Shown: positions 8,786-16,165 of the stretch, one piece after another
How the letters are laid out: each line of letters opens with the position of its first letter
How positions within the stretch are numbered: position 1 is the stretch's first letter
Origin: Clostridiales bacterium
GTDB taxonomy: Bacteria > Bacillota > Clostridia > Peptostreptococcales > Anaerovoracaceae
Direction: 5' to 3'
Assembly: GCA_009778945.1 (NCBI GenBank)
Contig: WRFF01000018.1
Coordinates: 1 to 16,288 of the forward strand
Length of the DNA stretch: 16,288 bases
Translations under genes and position numbers: made by a program
Notes under the pieces: model-generated
The model's database searches: none
What the model was told of the DNA's origin: nothing
What the model saw: the letters and a program-made list of their open reading frames with translations, nothing else

Positions 8786-10881
8786 ACACATTTAACGTAG
8801 CGGAAACGTACGAAAGCAATGTTTTCAATGACAAGGTGATGAAGGAGCGGCTTCCGCGGGACGTTTACGAATCCCTGGCGGGTTCGATCCGCAGAAAATC
8901 GGCGATTGACCCATCCATCGCGGGCGTGGTTGCGAACACGATGATGGAGTGGGCGCTCGAAAAAGGCGCGACACACTACACGCATTGGTTTCAGCCGATG
9001 ACGGGCCATACGGCGGAGAAGCACGAGGCGTTTGTCAATTTCAGGGGGGACCGCGAATTGGTGCTTGAATTTTCCGGCAAGGAGCTTGTGCGGGGCGAGC
9101 CGGACGCGTCGAGCTTCCCCACGGGCGGCGTGCGCGAGACCTATGAGGCCAGAGGCTACACGGCGTGGGATCCGACGTCGCCGGCTTTTGTAAAGGGGAC
9201 CGTACTCTATATCCCGACCGCGTTTTGCAGCTACGGCGGCGAGGCGCTCGACAAAAAAACCCCTCTGCTGCGTTCGCTGCAGGCGCTCGACAAACAAGGC
9301 AGACGCATTCTGAAACTGTTCGGCGAACCGGAGGATACGGTGATTGCCATAGATTGCGGCGCCGAGCAGGAGTATTTCCTGATCGACGAATCCGTCTATA
9401 ACGCGCGCCCCGACCTGATCTATTCTGGACGCACGCTGTTCGGGAGCGCGCCGCCGAAAGGGCAGGACTTGGACGACCATTATTTCGGCGTGATCAAGCC
9501 GCGCGTACTGGAGTTTATGCAGGATCTGGATGAGACGCTCTGGTCGCTCGGCATCGCGAGCAAGACGCGGCACAACGAGGTCGCGCCCGCGCAGCACGAG
9601 CTCGCGCCGATCTATGAGCCGGCAAACCGCGCATCCGACCACAACCAGCTCATTATGGAAACGCTGAAAAGCATCGCGCCGCGCCACGGGCTTGTCTGCC
9701 TGACGAACGAAAAGCCTTTCGCCGGCGTGAACGGCAGCGGCAAACACTGCAACTGGTCCCTCAGTACGACCTCAGGCGAAAACCTGCTTGATCCCGGGAA
9801 GACGCCGTCGCACAATACGCGGTTCCTGCTCTTTCTGACGGCTGTCATAAAAGCGGTGGATCTGCATCAGGATCTGCTTCGGCTTTCGGTTGCGACCGCC
9901 CAGAACGACCATCGGCTCGGCGAGTCGGAGGCGCCGCCGGCCATCGTGTCGATCTTTCTCGGCGAAGAGCTCACGGAAGTGCTCGAATCAATCAAGGCCG
10001 GCGTAGACCGGAAATCGAAAGAGCGCGTGTCGATGGACATCGGCGTTGTGATACTCCCCCAATTCCTGAAAGATACAACCGACCGCAACCGCACATCGCC
10101 GTTCGCGTTTACGGGCAATAAATTTGAGTTTCGTATGGTCGGCTCTTCGCTCTCGATCTCGGGCCCGCTCTTTGTCCTGAATACGATCGTGGCGGATGTC
10201 CTGATGGAATTCGCCGACCGCCTCGAAAAAGCCGCGGATTTTCATGCGGAGACTGCAGCCATCGTCCGGGAGACGATCCTTGCGCATGAGCGCATCATCT
10301 TCAACGGCAATAATTATTCGGACGAATGGATCAAAGAGGCGGAACGCCGCGGGCTTCTCAATCTGCGAAAGACGCCGGAAGCGCTGGCTTATCTCACGAA
10401 ACCCGAAAACATTGCCCTTTTTGCGCGCCACGAAGTGCTGTCGCCGATGGAAGTCGAATCGCGTACGGAGGTGCTGCTTGAAGACTACGTAAAGACCCTC
10501 CGTATCGAGGCTTTGTCAATGCTGGAAATCGCAAAGCGCAATATCGTGCCCGCCGTGCTCAAATGCGAGGAGGATGTCGCGAGGACCCGGCTCTCAAAGA
10601 CGGCGGTCTCGGACACACTGGGGCACAGGCTGGAAGACGCCCTGCTCGGAAAGCTCGCGGAGCTTGCCGACGCGCTCACCGAAAGGATTGACGCGCTTGA
10701 GACGGCGTTTGAGAACGCTCCGGAGGGCGGGGGGACCATGGAGCTCGCCTGCTATTTCGGGGACGAAGCCATCGCCGCGATGACGGCGCTGAGGGAAACC
10801 GTGGACGCGCTCGAACTGATCGTGGACGCACGTTTTTGGCCGCTTCCGAGCTACGGGGAAATTCTGTACAGCGTGAAATAG
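8782..10881 (+). CDS. glnN: Glutamine synthetase type III
   Basis: Makes glutamine from glutamate, ammonia and ATP; the dodecameric GSIII class is found mainly in Bacteroidetes, cyanobacteria and Clostridia. At 699 residues it has the usual GSIII length, far above the about 450 of GSI. Landmarks are WFQPMTG (69-75), GAEQEYFL (193-200), NEVAPAQHELAP (265-276), NGSGKHCNWS (317-326), QNDHRLGESEAPPA (374-387, ATP/Arg region) and FEFRMVGSSLSISGP. The start is ATG 8782, overlapping the coaC stop as ATGA, with AAGGG about 9 nt upstream. It converges on the next gene with a 7-bp gap. No nitrogen-regulatory site is visible, and the gene would be expressed with coaB and coaC. Confidence 0.96.
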   Translation: MNTFNVAETYESNVFNDKVMKERLPRDVYESLAGSIRRKSAIDPSIAGVVANTMMEWALEKGATHYTHWFQPMTGHTAEKHEAFVNFRGDRELVLEFSGKELVRGEPDASSFPTGGVRETYEARGYTAWDPTSPAFVKGTVLYIPTAFCSYGGEALDKKTPLLRSLQALDKQGRRILKLFGEPEDTVIAIDCGAEQEYFLIDESVYNARPDLIYSGRTLFGSAPPKGQDLDDHYFGVIKPRVLEFMQDLDETLWSLGIASKTRHNEVAPAQHELAPIYEPANRASDHNQLIMETLKSIAPRHGLVCLTNEKPFAGVNGSGKHCNWSLSTTSGENLLDPGKTPSHNTRFLLFLTAVIKAVDLHQDLLRLSVATAQNDHRLGESEAPPAIVSIFLGEELTEVLESIKAGVDRKSKERVSMDIGVVILPQFLKDTTDRNRTSPFAFTGNKFEFRMVGSSLSISGPLFVLNTIVADVLMEFADRLEKAADFHAETAAIVRETILAHERIIFNGNNYSDEWIKEAERRGLLNLRKTPEALAYLTKPENIALFARHEVLSPMEVESRTEVLLEDYVKTLRIEALSMLEIAKRNIVPAVLKCEEDVARTRLSKTAVSDTLGHRLEDALLGKLAELADALTERIDALETAFENAPEGGGTMELACYFGDEAIAAMTALRETVDALELIVDARFWPLPSYGEILYSVK

Positions 10882-10888
10882 CAGGCCC

Positions 10889-12307
10889 CTATCCCTGCGC
10901 GGGCGTTTGGGAAGCGCCCGTATCGGCGGTGTCTTGCGCCGCGTCAATCGCAACAAAACCGGAGCTTTCCAGGCGGAGGAGATGAGGCAGGACCACTTTT
11001 TCCCCGTTTTCGATACGGTAGGTGGTGAGCGCTCCCTGGATCTCGTCCGTATTGTACAGCCAGGCGGCGAGGCGTTCCCGCTCCTCCGGAAGCTTTTGGG
11101 GGCCGCCCGTCAACCCGAGCGTTTCGATTGCCTGTTTGACCAGAAAAACCGCGTCGACATAATCGGCCGCTATCGGCAGGTCCGCGTCATCGACATGGCC
11201 TTTTGCCGCTTGCCCAAATACGTCCCAGTTTATAAGCTCTTCCGGCGATGTGAGACTGTAGGCGTAGACGCCTTCCAGGTTGTTGACCGCCGATTCCGTC
11301 CCGGCGTCGGGCGCGGTGGCGAGCAGATCCGACAATCCCTGCACACAGTCCGGCCCTCCGAGGATGGAGGACGCCGGAACGCCTGCGGCGCGAAGCGCGC
11401 CCGCGAAAAACAGGAAATCCTCCGCATTCACATCCAAATAATACGCATCCGCCCCCGTAGCCATGGCTGTGCTTACGGCGCCGGTCTGTCTGTCCGCGTC
11501 CTGGTCGACGCCGACGGAACCCGCAAGCGAGACGCTCGACCCCTTGATGCCCAAAAGGGCTTTTACACGCTCTTCGCGGCTGACGCTCGCGGGCAATGTC
11601 GTATCATAAAAAACATAGAGCTTTGAGATGGCCGGCGTGGCTGTCACCCAAAGGCGCAGCGCGCCTTCGGCGTCCCGTCCCGGATCCGCCGTACAGGAGA
11701 TCAGATATGGCGCAAACGGCGTACGCAGCCCGGGGGCATTTGCCGAGCTGATATGGGGCAGTTTCGCGGTCGCCGCGGCCTTATGCACTGTCTCAAAATT
11801 CTCGCTGCCGGTCGGCCCGAACGCGACCAGCGCATCCTTGGTAACCGCCGTCATTTCCGTAAGGGCTTTGTCGGGGTTTCCTGAAGTATCATGCAGGACG
11901 CTGCTTGCCGGGATTCCCCGTATGCCTCCGGTTGCGTTCACGCGCTGGATACCGTAGTCAAATCCCCAGGCGGCGGCCAAATCCTCCCTGGAATCATTGC
12001 CTGTGATGGCGGTGAGGATCGGAAACGGCCATTGCGTGACAGAAGGGGGCGGCAGCAATGCCTGGGAACCGCTGCCGCCTTTATCCCCGTTTGACCCGGC
12101 GCCGGGGCCCGGCGGTGGAATGGGCGACGTATTTTGCTGTGAAAAAAATCCCTGAAAATACAAGGCTGTCGGAAGCAAAACGATACAGACCGCCAGCGCA
12201 ATCGCGAGGATGGCCATGCTTCGCCGGGAAAATTTCTTTTGAGAGGGCTTTGTCTGGCGGTATTGAGGCCGCTTGGGATTAGACTCGACTACGCCTCGCT
12301 GTTTCAT
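10889..12307 (-). CDS. Membrane-anchored type 1 periplasmic-binding (Leu/Ile/Val-binding-like) protein
   Basis: A 472-residue protein. A basic N-terminus (1-31) precedes one hydrophobic segment (about 31-53), then a Pro/Gly/Ser-rich linker (about 55-94), then a domain resembling the substrate-binding proteins of branched-chain amino acid ABC transporters. Features include a GFDYGIQRVNATGGI stretch, LVAFGPTGSENF and later ADYVDAVFLVKQAIETLG. The one Cys (41) lies inside the hydrophobic helix with no lipobox, so this is a membrane-tethered rather than lipidated protein, with the domain outside the cell. No permease or ATPase gene is near. The ligand is unknown. It follows the 3D-domain gene by 33 bp on the same strand. 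There is no strong ribosome site before ATG 12307. Confidence 0.75.
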   Translation of the reverse strand: MKQRGVVESNPKRPQYRQTKPSQKKFSRRSMAILAIALAVCIVLLPTALYFQGFFSQQNTSPIPPPGPGAGSNGDKGGSGSQALLPPPSVTQWPFPILTAITGNDSREDLAAAWGFDYGIQRVNATGGIRGIPASSVLHDTSGNPDKALTEMTAVTKDALVAFGPTGSENFETVHKAAATAKLPHISSANAPGLRTPFAPYLISCTADPGRDAEGALRLWVTATPAISKLYVFYDTTLPASVSREERVKALLGIKGSSVSLAGSVGVDQDADRQTGAVSTAMATGADAYYLDVNAEDFLFFAGALRAAGVPASSILGGPDCVQGLSDLLATAPDAGTESAVNNLEGVYAYSLTSPEELINWDVFGQAAKGHVDDADLPIAADYVDAVFLVKQAIETLGLTGGPQKLPEERERLAAWLYNTDEIQGALTTYRIENGEKVVLPHLLRLESSGFVAIDAAQDTADTGASQTPAQG

Positions 12308-12340
12308 GAAAGAATAAAAAGAACTGCGTGGAACCTGTGT

Positions 12341-12958
12341 CTACGATACCGGCAGGTAGACGTCGGCGGAATACGTACCCAGTTGCATTGCTTCTTCATA
12401 CGTGGGGACGAAAACGTCGAGATGATTGCCGTTTACGGCGCCGCCGCTGTCTTCAACGACCTGTTTGACTACTGTGTTGCCTTGCTTGATATAGAGGACA
12501 GTATGCGGCGGAAAGACTTTCCAGTCCGAGGCGCACATACCGACCTGAGCGTGTTTTCCGGTCGCCGTTATGCCGAGCCCGTTCATGCCTTCCCCATATG
12601 GACAGTAGTGTGTAATCTTGAAAGTTCCGACCAATTGCAATTCGTCGCCGTCCGGGCCGATGGTCAGGTTTTTTTGGTCCGCGGAAGCCGAGTCGATAGC
12701 AACCGGCGTCGCGTCATAGGTGATAGGCGGCGCCGCAGGCTTGTCCATGGACTGGAATGTCTGGCGCGTGATTTCGACGCCGCCGACCGTTTTCGTCTGA
12801 ACATTTCCGTTTTCGACAGCGGAGGCGGCGACGCTCGCCGGCAGAACAGCCGCGAAAAGCATCCCGACCGAAATAACGCTGACCACGGCGGCTACTATGC
12901 CGTAGCGCTTGAAATAGTCTGTCCAAAAAGATTTTTGCATGATCATTTTTATAACCAT
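12341..12958 (-). CDS. 3D-domain (three-aspartate) cell-envelope protein
   Basis: About 205 residues: an N-terminal membrane segment or signal (about 20-45), a spacer, then a C-terminal 3D domain (about 110-205). The domain carries the three conserved Asp contexts: CASDWKVFPP, VVEDSGGAVNG and HLDVFVP, ending ADVYLPV. Such domains resemble the double-psi barrel of MltA-type lytic enzymes and occur in Gram-positive proteins acting on peptidoglycan, often beside G5 or LysM domains, which are absent here. Start choice: an ATG at 12967 lies inside the probable -10 box and is unlikely. ATG 12958, 12946 and 12940 remain; 12958 is given because it coincides with the predicted transcript start. None has a Shine-Dalgarno. 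It leads the tethered binding-domain gene. Confidence 0.8.
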   Translation of the reverse strand: MVIKMIMQKSFWTDYFKRYGIVAAVVSVISVGMLFAAVLPASVAASAVENGNVQTKTVGGVEITRQTFQSMDKPAAPPITYDATPVAIDSASADQKNLTIGPDGDELQLVGTFKITHYCPYGEGMNGLGITATGKHAQVGMCASDWKVFPPHTVLYIKQGNTVVKQVVEDSGGAVNGNHLDVFVPTYEEAMQLGTYSADVYLPVS

Positions 12959-12965
12959 AAGTAAC

Positions 12966-12995
12966 ATTATGGTAACATAATTATGACAATGTCAA
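12966..12995 (-). promoter_or_regulatory. Promoter of the 3D-domain gene
   Basis: The minus strand has a perfect TTGACA (12995-12990), an 18-nt spacer and CATAAT (12971-12966, five of six). The predicted start of transcription is near 12959, directly at the ATG chosen for the gene. It diverges from the gabT promoter. Confidence 0.6.
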
Positions 12996-13033
12996 CCCAT
13001 TTCTGTAAACTTTTTGTTATATTTCGGAAATAA

Positions 13034-13064
13034 TTCACAGAAACTTGACAAACCCTGCTATACT
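13034..13064 (+). promoter_or_regulatory. Promoter of the gabT-like operon
   Basis: TGC-TATACT (13056-13064) is an extended -10 match. TTCACA (13034-13039) is 19 nt upstream and may serve as a weak -35. A perfect TTGACA at 13045-13050 is too close to be its -35. The expected leader is about 40 nt and includes the ribosome site. Confidence 0.5.
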
Positions 13065-13110
13065 GTTTACTTGAAATAAAAATTATTTCGTCGAAAGAGA
13101 GGTGAAAGCT

Positions 13111-14472
13111 ATGACTTTGAGGGAAGCGCTCCCGCAGATCAAGACCGCACTGCCGGGACCAAAGGCGGAAGAGATGTTGAAACGGCGCGCGCAGATTATG
13201 CCCGGCGCAATCAAGTCGATTTATCCGATCGTGATCGAGCGCGGCGAAGGCGCGATGATCGAGGACGCGGACGGGAATATATTCTTGGATTGGGTCGGCG
13301 GCGTCGGCGTGATGAATATCGGCTATTCGCAGCCGGAGCTCGTCGAAGCGGTGCGCGAGCAGGCGGGGAAATTCTTTCATTCGATGATGAATATTACGAC
13401 CAACCCCCGTTATATCGAATATGCGGAGGCGATCGCGAAAGTCAGCCCGGTGCGGGCGGACGCGAAAAAGGTGATGTTTGCGAACAGCGGCGCCGAGGCG
13501 GACGAGAACGCGGTGAAGATCGCGCGCAGCGCGACCGGGCGGCCGAATATTATTGTATTTTCGGGCGCGTTTCACGGGCGCACGATGCTGACGATGACGA
13601 TGACGGCGAAAAAGGCGTATGCGATCGGAATGGGCCCTTTCCCGGACGGCGTTTACCGTGCGGAGTTTCCGTATCTGTACCGGGCTCCGGGCGGAATGAC
13701 GGAAGACGAGGCGGTTTCATTCTATATTCAGAACATTGAAGAGGTGTTTGAAAACGCGTCGCCGCCGCAGTATGTCGCGGCGATCGTCTTCGAGCCGGTG
13801 CAGGGCGAGGGCGGCTTTGTGCCGGCGCCTTTCGCTTGGGTCAAAGCCGTTCGCGAAATCTGCGACAAATACGGCATCCTGATGGTGGCGGACGAGGTGC
13901 AGACAGGATTTTCACGCACCGGCCGCCTGTTCGCGTCGGAATATTATAAAGAAGACGGGTATGCGCCGGATATCATGACGTTTGCGAAATCGGTTGCGGG
14001 CGGCGTCCCGCTTTCCGGCGTGGTGGCGCCTGCGGAGATTATGGACAAAGTGACGCCGGGGACGATCGGCGGCACCTATAACGGAAACCCGCTGGCCTGC
14101 GCAGCGGCGCTCGCGGTGCTGAAAAAGATGCAGGACGAGGACTATCCGGCCAAAGCGCGCCATATTGCGGATACCTGTATGAAGCGATTCGGCGAATGGC
14201 AGGATAAATACCCTGTCATCGGCGACGTTCGAGGGCTCGGCGCCATGATGGGCGTTGAATTTATCCGTGCGGAAGACGGCGCGGCGGCAAAGACGCCGAA
14301 TGCGGAACTCGTAGGGAAGATCGTGGCGTCCGCGTGGAAGCGCGGCCTCATCCTCGAAAGCGCGGGTACCTACGGCAATGTGATCCGGTTCCTCTGTCCG
14401 CTCTGCGTGACGGACGCGCAGATCGAAGCCGGGCTCTCTATCTACGAAGAGGCGATCAAGGAAAATCTGTAA
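13111..14472 (+). CDS. gabT: Class III aminotransferase, 4-aminobutyrate aminotransferase-like
   Basis: A 453-residue PLP enzyme of fold type I, class III. Motifs are NSGAEADENAVKIAR (125-139), FSGAFHGRT (150-158), FEPVQGEGG (227-235), VADEVQTGFSRTG (259-271, Asp261 binding the PLP ring nitrogen) and TFAKSVAGG (290-298, Schiff-base Lys293). These fit GABA/omega-amino acid:2-oxoglutarate transaminases; other omega-amino donors or acetylornithine-type substrates are possible. ATG 13111 is the start because AGGTGA (13100-13105) sits 5 nt upstream; a GTG at 13102 lies inside that site. The EIIC-like gene follows after 3 bp. The symbol reflects family resemblance, not proven substrate. Confidence 0.85.
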   Translation: MTLREALPQIKTALPGPKAEEMLKRRAQIMPGAIKSIYPIVIERGEGAMIEDADGNIFLDWVGGVGVMNIGYSQPELVEAVREQAGKFFHSMMNITTNPRYIEYAEAIAKVSPVRADAKKVMFANSGAEADENAVKIARSATGRPNIIVFSGAFHGRTMLTMTMTAKKAYAIGMGPFPDGVYRAEFPYLYRAPGGMTEDEAVSFYIQNIEEVFENASPPQYVAAIVFEPVQGEGGFVPAPFAWVKAVREICDKYGILMVADEVQTGFSRTGRLFASEYYKEDGYAPDIMTFAKSVAGGVPLSGVVAPAEIMDKVTPGTIGGTYNGNPLACAAALAVLKKMQDEDYPAKARHIADTCMKRFGEWQDKYPVIGDVRGLGAMMGVEFIRAEDGAAAKTPNAELVGKIVASAWKRGLILESAGTYGNVIRFLCPLCVTDAQIEAGLSIYEEAIKENL

Positions 14473-14475
14473 CTT

Positions 14476-15528
14476 TTGAAAGAATTCCTGAAGCGCAAGG
14501 ATATCGAGGTATCGGTCCAACGGTACGCGATCGACACCCTGTCGGCGATGACAGTGGGGCTGTTCGCGTCGCTGGTGATCGGCCTCATCATTCAGACGAT
14601 CGGGCAGCAGGCGGCTTTGTGGGCCGGGGAAAGCGCGGTCACGGTATTTTTGGTCACAGTCGGCGCGTTCGCGATGCAACTGACCGGCCCCGCCATCGGC
14701 GTCGCGGTGGCGCACGCCCTGAAAGCGCCGCCGCTGGCTATGTGCGCCTGCGCGGCGGTAGGCTGGATGGCCTATGAGCCTTTTATGGAAGGGATGAAGG
14801 GCGGCGGCCCCGCGGGCGCTCTGGTCTGCGCCATCGTCGCCGCGGAATGCGGCAAAATGGTTTCCAAGGAGACGAAGATCGATATCCTCGTGACGCCGAT
14901 TGTCACCATTGCCGTCGGCGGGCTCGTGGCAAAATTCGTGGGGCCTGCCGTCGGGGCGCTGATGACGACGCTCGGGCAGGCGGTCATGCACGCGACGGAA
15001 CTCCAGCCTTTCTGGATGGGGATTATCATTTCCATGATCGTCGGGTTTGTGCTTGTCGCGCCGCTTTCGAGCGCGGCGCTCTGCATCATGCTCGGCCTCT
15101 CGGGCCTTGCGGCGGGCGCGGCGACGGTCGGCTGCTGCACGCAGATGATCGGCTTCGCGGTCATCAGTTTCCGGGCGAACGGGATCGGCGGATTGTTTGC
15201 ACAGGGCATCGGCACGGCGAAACTCCAGATGCCGAACGTAGTCCGGAACCCCTGGATTATCGCGCCGACGTTGCTGACTTCGGCGGTGCTCGGCCCGGTC
15301 GCGACGACCGTCTTCCATATGGAGAATATCGCGGCGGGCGCGGGCATGGGGACCAGCGGCCTTGTGGGCCAGATCGGCACCTTCACGGCGATGGGCTTCA
15401 CGACCGATACGCTGTGGAAGGTCCTTGTCCTGCATTTCGGCCTGACGGCGGCGCTTGCCTACGTGTTTTATCTGTTCTTCCGGCGGATCGGGAAAATCCA
15501 CGACGCCGATCTGAAGCTGGAATTGTAA
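14476..15528 (+). CDS. EIIC-type membrane protein (PTS_EIIC_2-like), orphan
   Basis: A 350-residue very hydrophobic protein with about 8-10 membrane segments, rich in Gly and Ala, ending in a short charged tail. It resembles the PTS EIIC-like family (PTS_EIIC_2) of Firmicutes membrane proteins. No EIIA or EIIB domain is fused or encoded nearby, so sugar phosphotransfer is not supported. It starts with TTG 14476, because the charged start KEFLKRKDIEVSVQRYAID before the first helix is the usual family beginning and no ATG precedes it. The ribosome site AAGGA (14458-14462) is a rather distant 13 nt away. It lies 3 bp after the aminotransferase, so they share a transcript and transport of a related substrate is a reasonable inference. 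Confidence 0.75.
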   Translation: MKEFLKRKDIEVSVQRYAIDTLSAMTVGLFASLVIGLIIQTIGQQAALWAGESAVTVFLVTVGAFAMQLTGPAIGVAVAHALKAPPLAMCACAAVGWMAYEPFMEGMKGGGPAGALVCAIVAAECGKMVSKETKIDILVTPIVTIAVGGLVAKFVGPAVGALMTTLGQAVMHATELQPFWMGIIISMIVGFVLVAPLSSAALCIMLGLSGLAAGAATVGCCTQMIGFAVISFRANGIGGLFAQGIGTAKLQMPNVVRNPWIIAPTLLTSAVLGPVATTVFHMENIAAGAGMGTSGLVGQIGTFTAMGFTTDTLWKVLVLHFGLTAALAYVFYLFFRRIGKIHDADLKLEL

Positions 15529-15805
15529 ATAAACAAAATCCACAGCAAGATTTTCTCTGCGATTCATTACGGGAACGCGGATCTTTTTTATTCGAATTGC
15601 TGAGGAAACACTGATTAAATCGCGGGCAAGAAGCCGGGCGGATGCCCATCGGCAGGGTGTTTCTTCCACCGGCGAGGCGATCGTCTGCGATCTGTCGGTG
15701 TTTTTGGATGAAAACGCGACGCCTTCCTTGTCTTTCGGCAGGGCTGGCGGAACAAAGCAGGCTTGCCAGCAAATCACAGATGAAATGCTAAAAAATCACG
15801 GTTGA
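15529..15805 (+). other. Folded intergenic segment, stop-free without a start codon
   Basis: Downstream of the EIIC gene, one plus-strand frame runs from a TAA near 15530 to TGA 15803-15805, about 90 codons, with no ATG or GTG near its beginning. Minus-strand frames are open too. The sequence also folds: 15602-15611 pairs with 15657-15666 around an inner GCCG/CGGC hairpin (15633-15653). GCTGGC and GCCAGC (from 15733 to 15770) pair further on. I do not recognise the translation. It may be a gene remnant, a dispersed intergenic repeat or a structured RNA. Confidence 0.35.
15667..15705 (+). terminator. Possible intrinsic terminator of the gabT-EIIC operon
   Basis: CACCG (15667-15671) pairs with CGGTG (15696-15700), and inside it GATCG/CGATC (15679-15692) closes a TCTG loop, with an uneven internal loop between. 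Five Ts follow at 15701-15705. It lies about 140 nt after the EIIC stop. The interrupted stem makes it weaker than the tRNA terminator. Confidence 0.4.
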
Positions 15806-15902
15806 GGGTTGATATTTTTGGAGCAAGAACATAAAAACACCTAATAACAATGAAACTCCATACCAATAAGCATTATTGGGCAACGAAAGCAACCCTCAAT
15901 CG
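15799..15902. repeat. 13-bp inverted repeat enclosing an AT-rich loop with an inner hairpin
   Basis: 15799-15811 pairs with 15890-15902 over 13 bp, with one G-T wobble. The 78-nt loop contains a second perfect hairpin, CCAATAA/TTATTGG (15863-15869 with 15873-15879, 3-nt loop). On the minus strand the outer stem is followed by a short T run (15795-15791). This marks the change from GC-rich to AT-rich sequence. Confidence 0.45.
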
Positions 15903-15990
15903 AAAAAAAATAGCAAAAATAGGCTCTTTTTACGGCAAAGGCCTGCCAATAGCGGAATTATTTGAGCGTGACATCTTGGGCAAGAAATAG
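15850..15990 (+). CDS. Small basic ORF, 46 residues, doubtful
   Basis: ATG 15850 to TAG 15990 encodes a Lys/Arg-rich 46-residue peptide beginning [20 protein letters not shown] and ending ERDILGKK. It has no signal peptide or membrane segment and I recognise no family. A weak promoter-like pair (TTGATA 15809-15814, 17 nt, TAAAAA 15832-15837) is upstream. There is no Shine-Dalgarno close to the ATG, and the frame overlaps the inner hairpin and right arm of the inverted repeat. It could be chance in AT-rich sequence. Confidence 0.25.
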   Translation: MKLHTNKHYWATKATLNRKKIAKIGSFYGKGLPIAELFERDILGKK

Positions 15991-16085
15991 AGCTGTTTTT
16001 AGCACAAAATGGCGGTTGGGGACGAAAATATCGTCTAAAAAGCTCGATTTTAACGAAATAACACGATTATTGGCGATGGATATTC

Positions 16086-16114
16086 TTGACAATGCGGCGC
16101 TTTCATGTTTGAAT
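16086..16114 (+). promoter_or_regulatory. Promoter of tuf
   Basis: A perfect TTGACA (16086-16091) is followed at 17 nt by TTGAAT (16109-16114, four of six), preceded by TGT, an extended -10 element. An alternative TATATT lies at 16115-16120 but at 23 nt. The leader would be about 45 nt. A gene-specific promoter means this tuf copy does not depend on an upstream fusA. A short GACGA/TCGTC hairpin (16021-16035) lies before it. Confidence 0.55.
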
Positions 16115-16165
16115 TATATTTGCAGAAAAAGCAAGATTGAACAAGGTGTTGTAAAGGAGACAGCG

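Noticed and set aside
8392..9747. A 451-codon minus-strand frame opposite coaC and glnN
   Set aside because: Arg-rich shadow overlapping two genes with unmistakable family motifs.
10902..10923. GC-rich hairpin just after glnN as its terminator
   Set aside because: The stem is short, lies within the coding end of the converging gene and is not followed by a T run on either strand.
12239..12964. A 241-codon plus-strand frame opposite the 3D-domain gene
   Set aside because: The minus strand encodes a recognisable 3D domain with its three Asp contexts and a good promoter; the plus frame has no family features.
13045..13064. TTGACA at 13045 and TATACT at 13059 read as one promoter
   Set aside because: The 8-nt spacing is far too short for sigma-A; the TATACT is better explained as an extended -10.
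13912..15777. A 621-codon open frame on the minus strand opposite gabT and the EIIC gene
   Set aside because: Its product is packed with Arg, Asp, His and Gln, as expected for the antisense of GC-rich genes, and the plus-strand proteins have clear motifs. Only its first 80 or so codons lie outside a gene and these are covered under the 15529-15805 segment.
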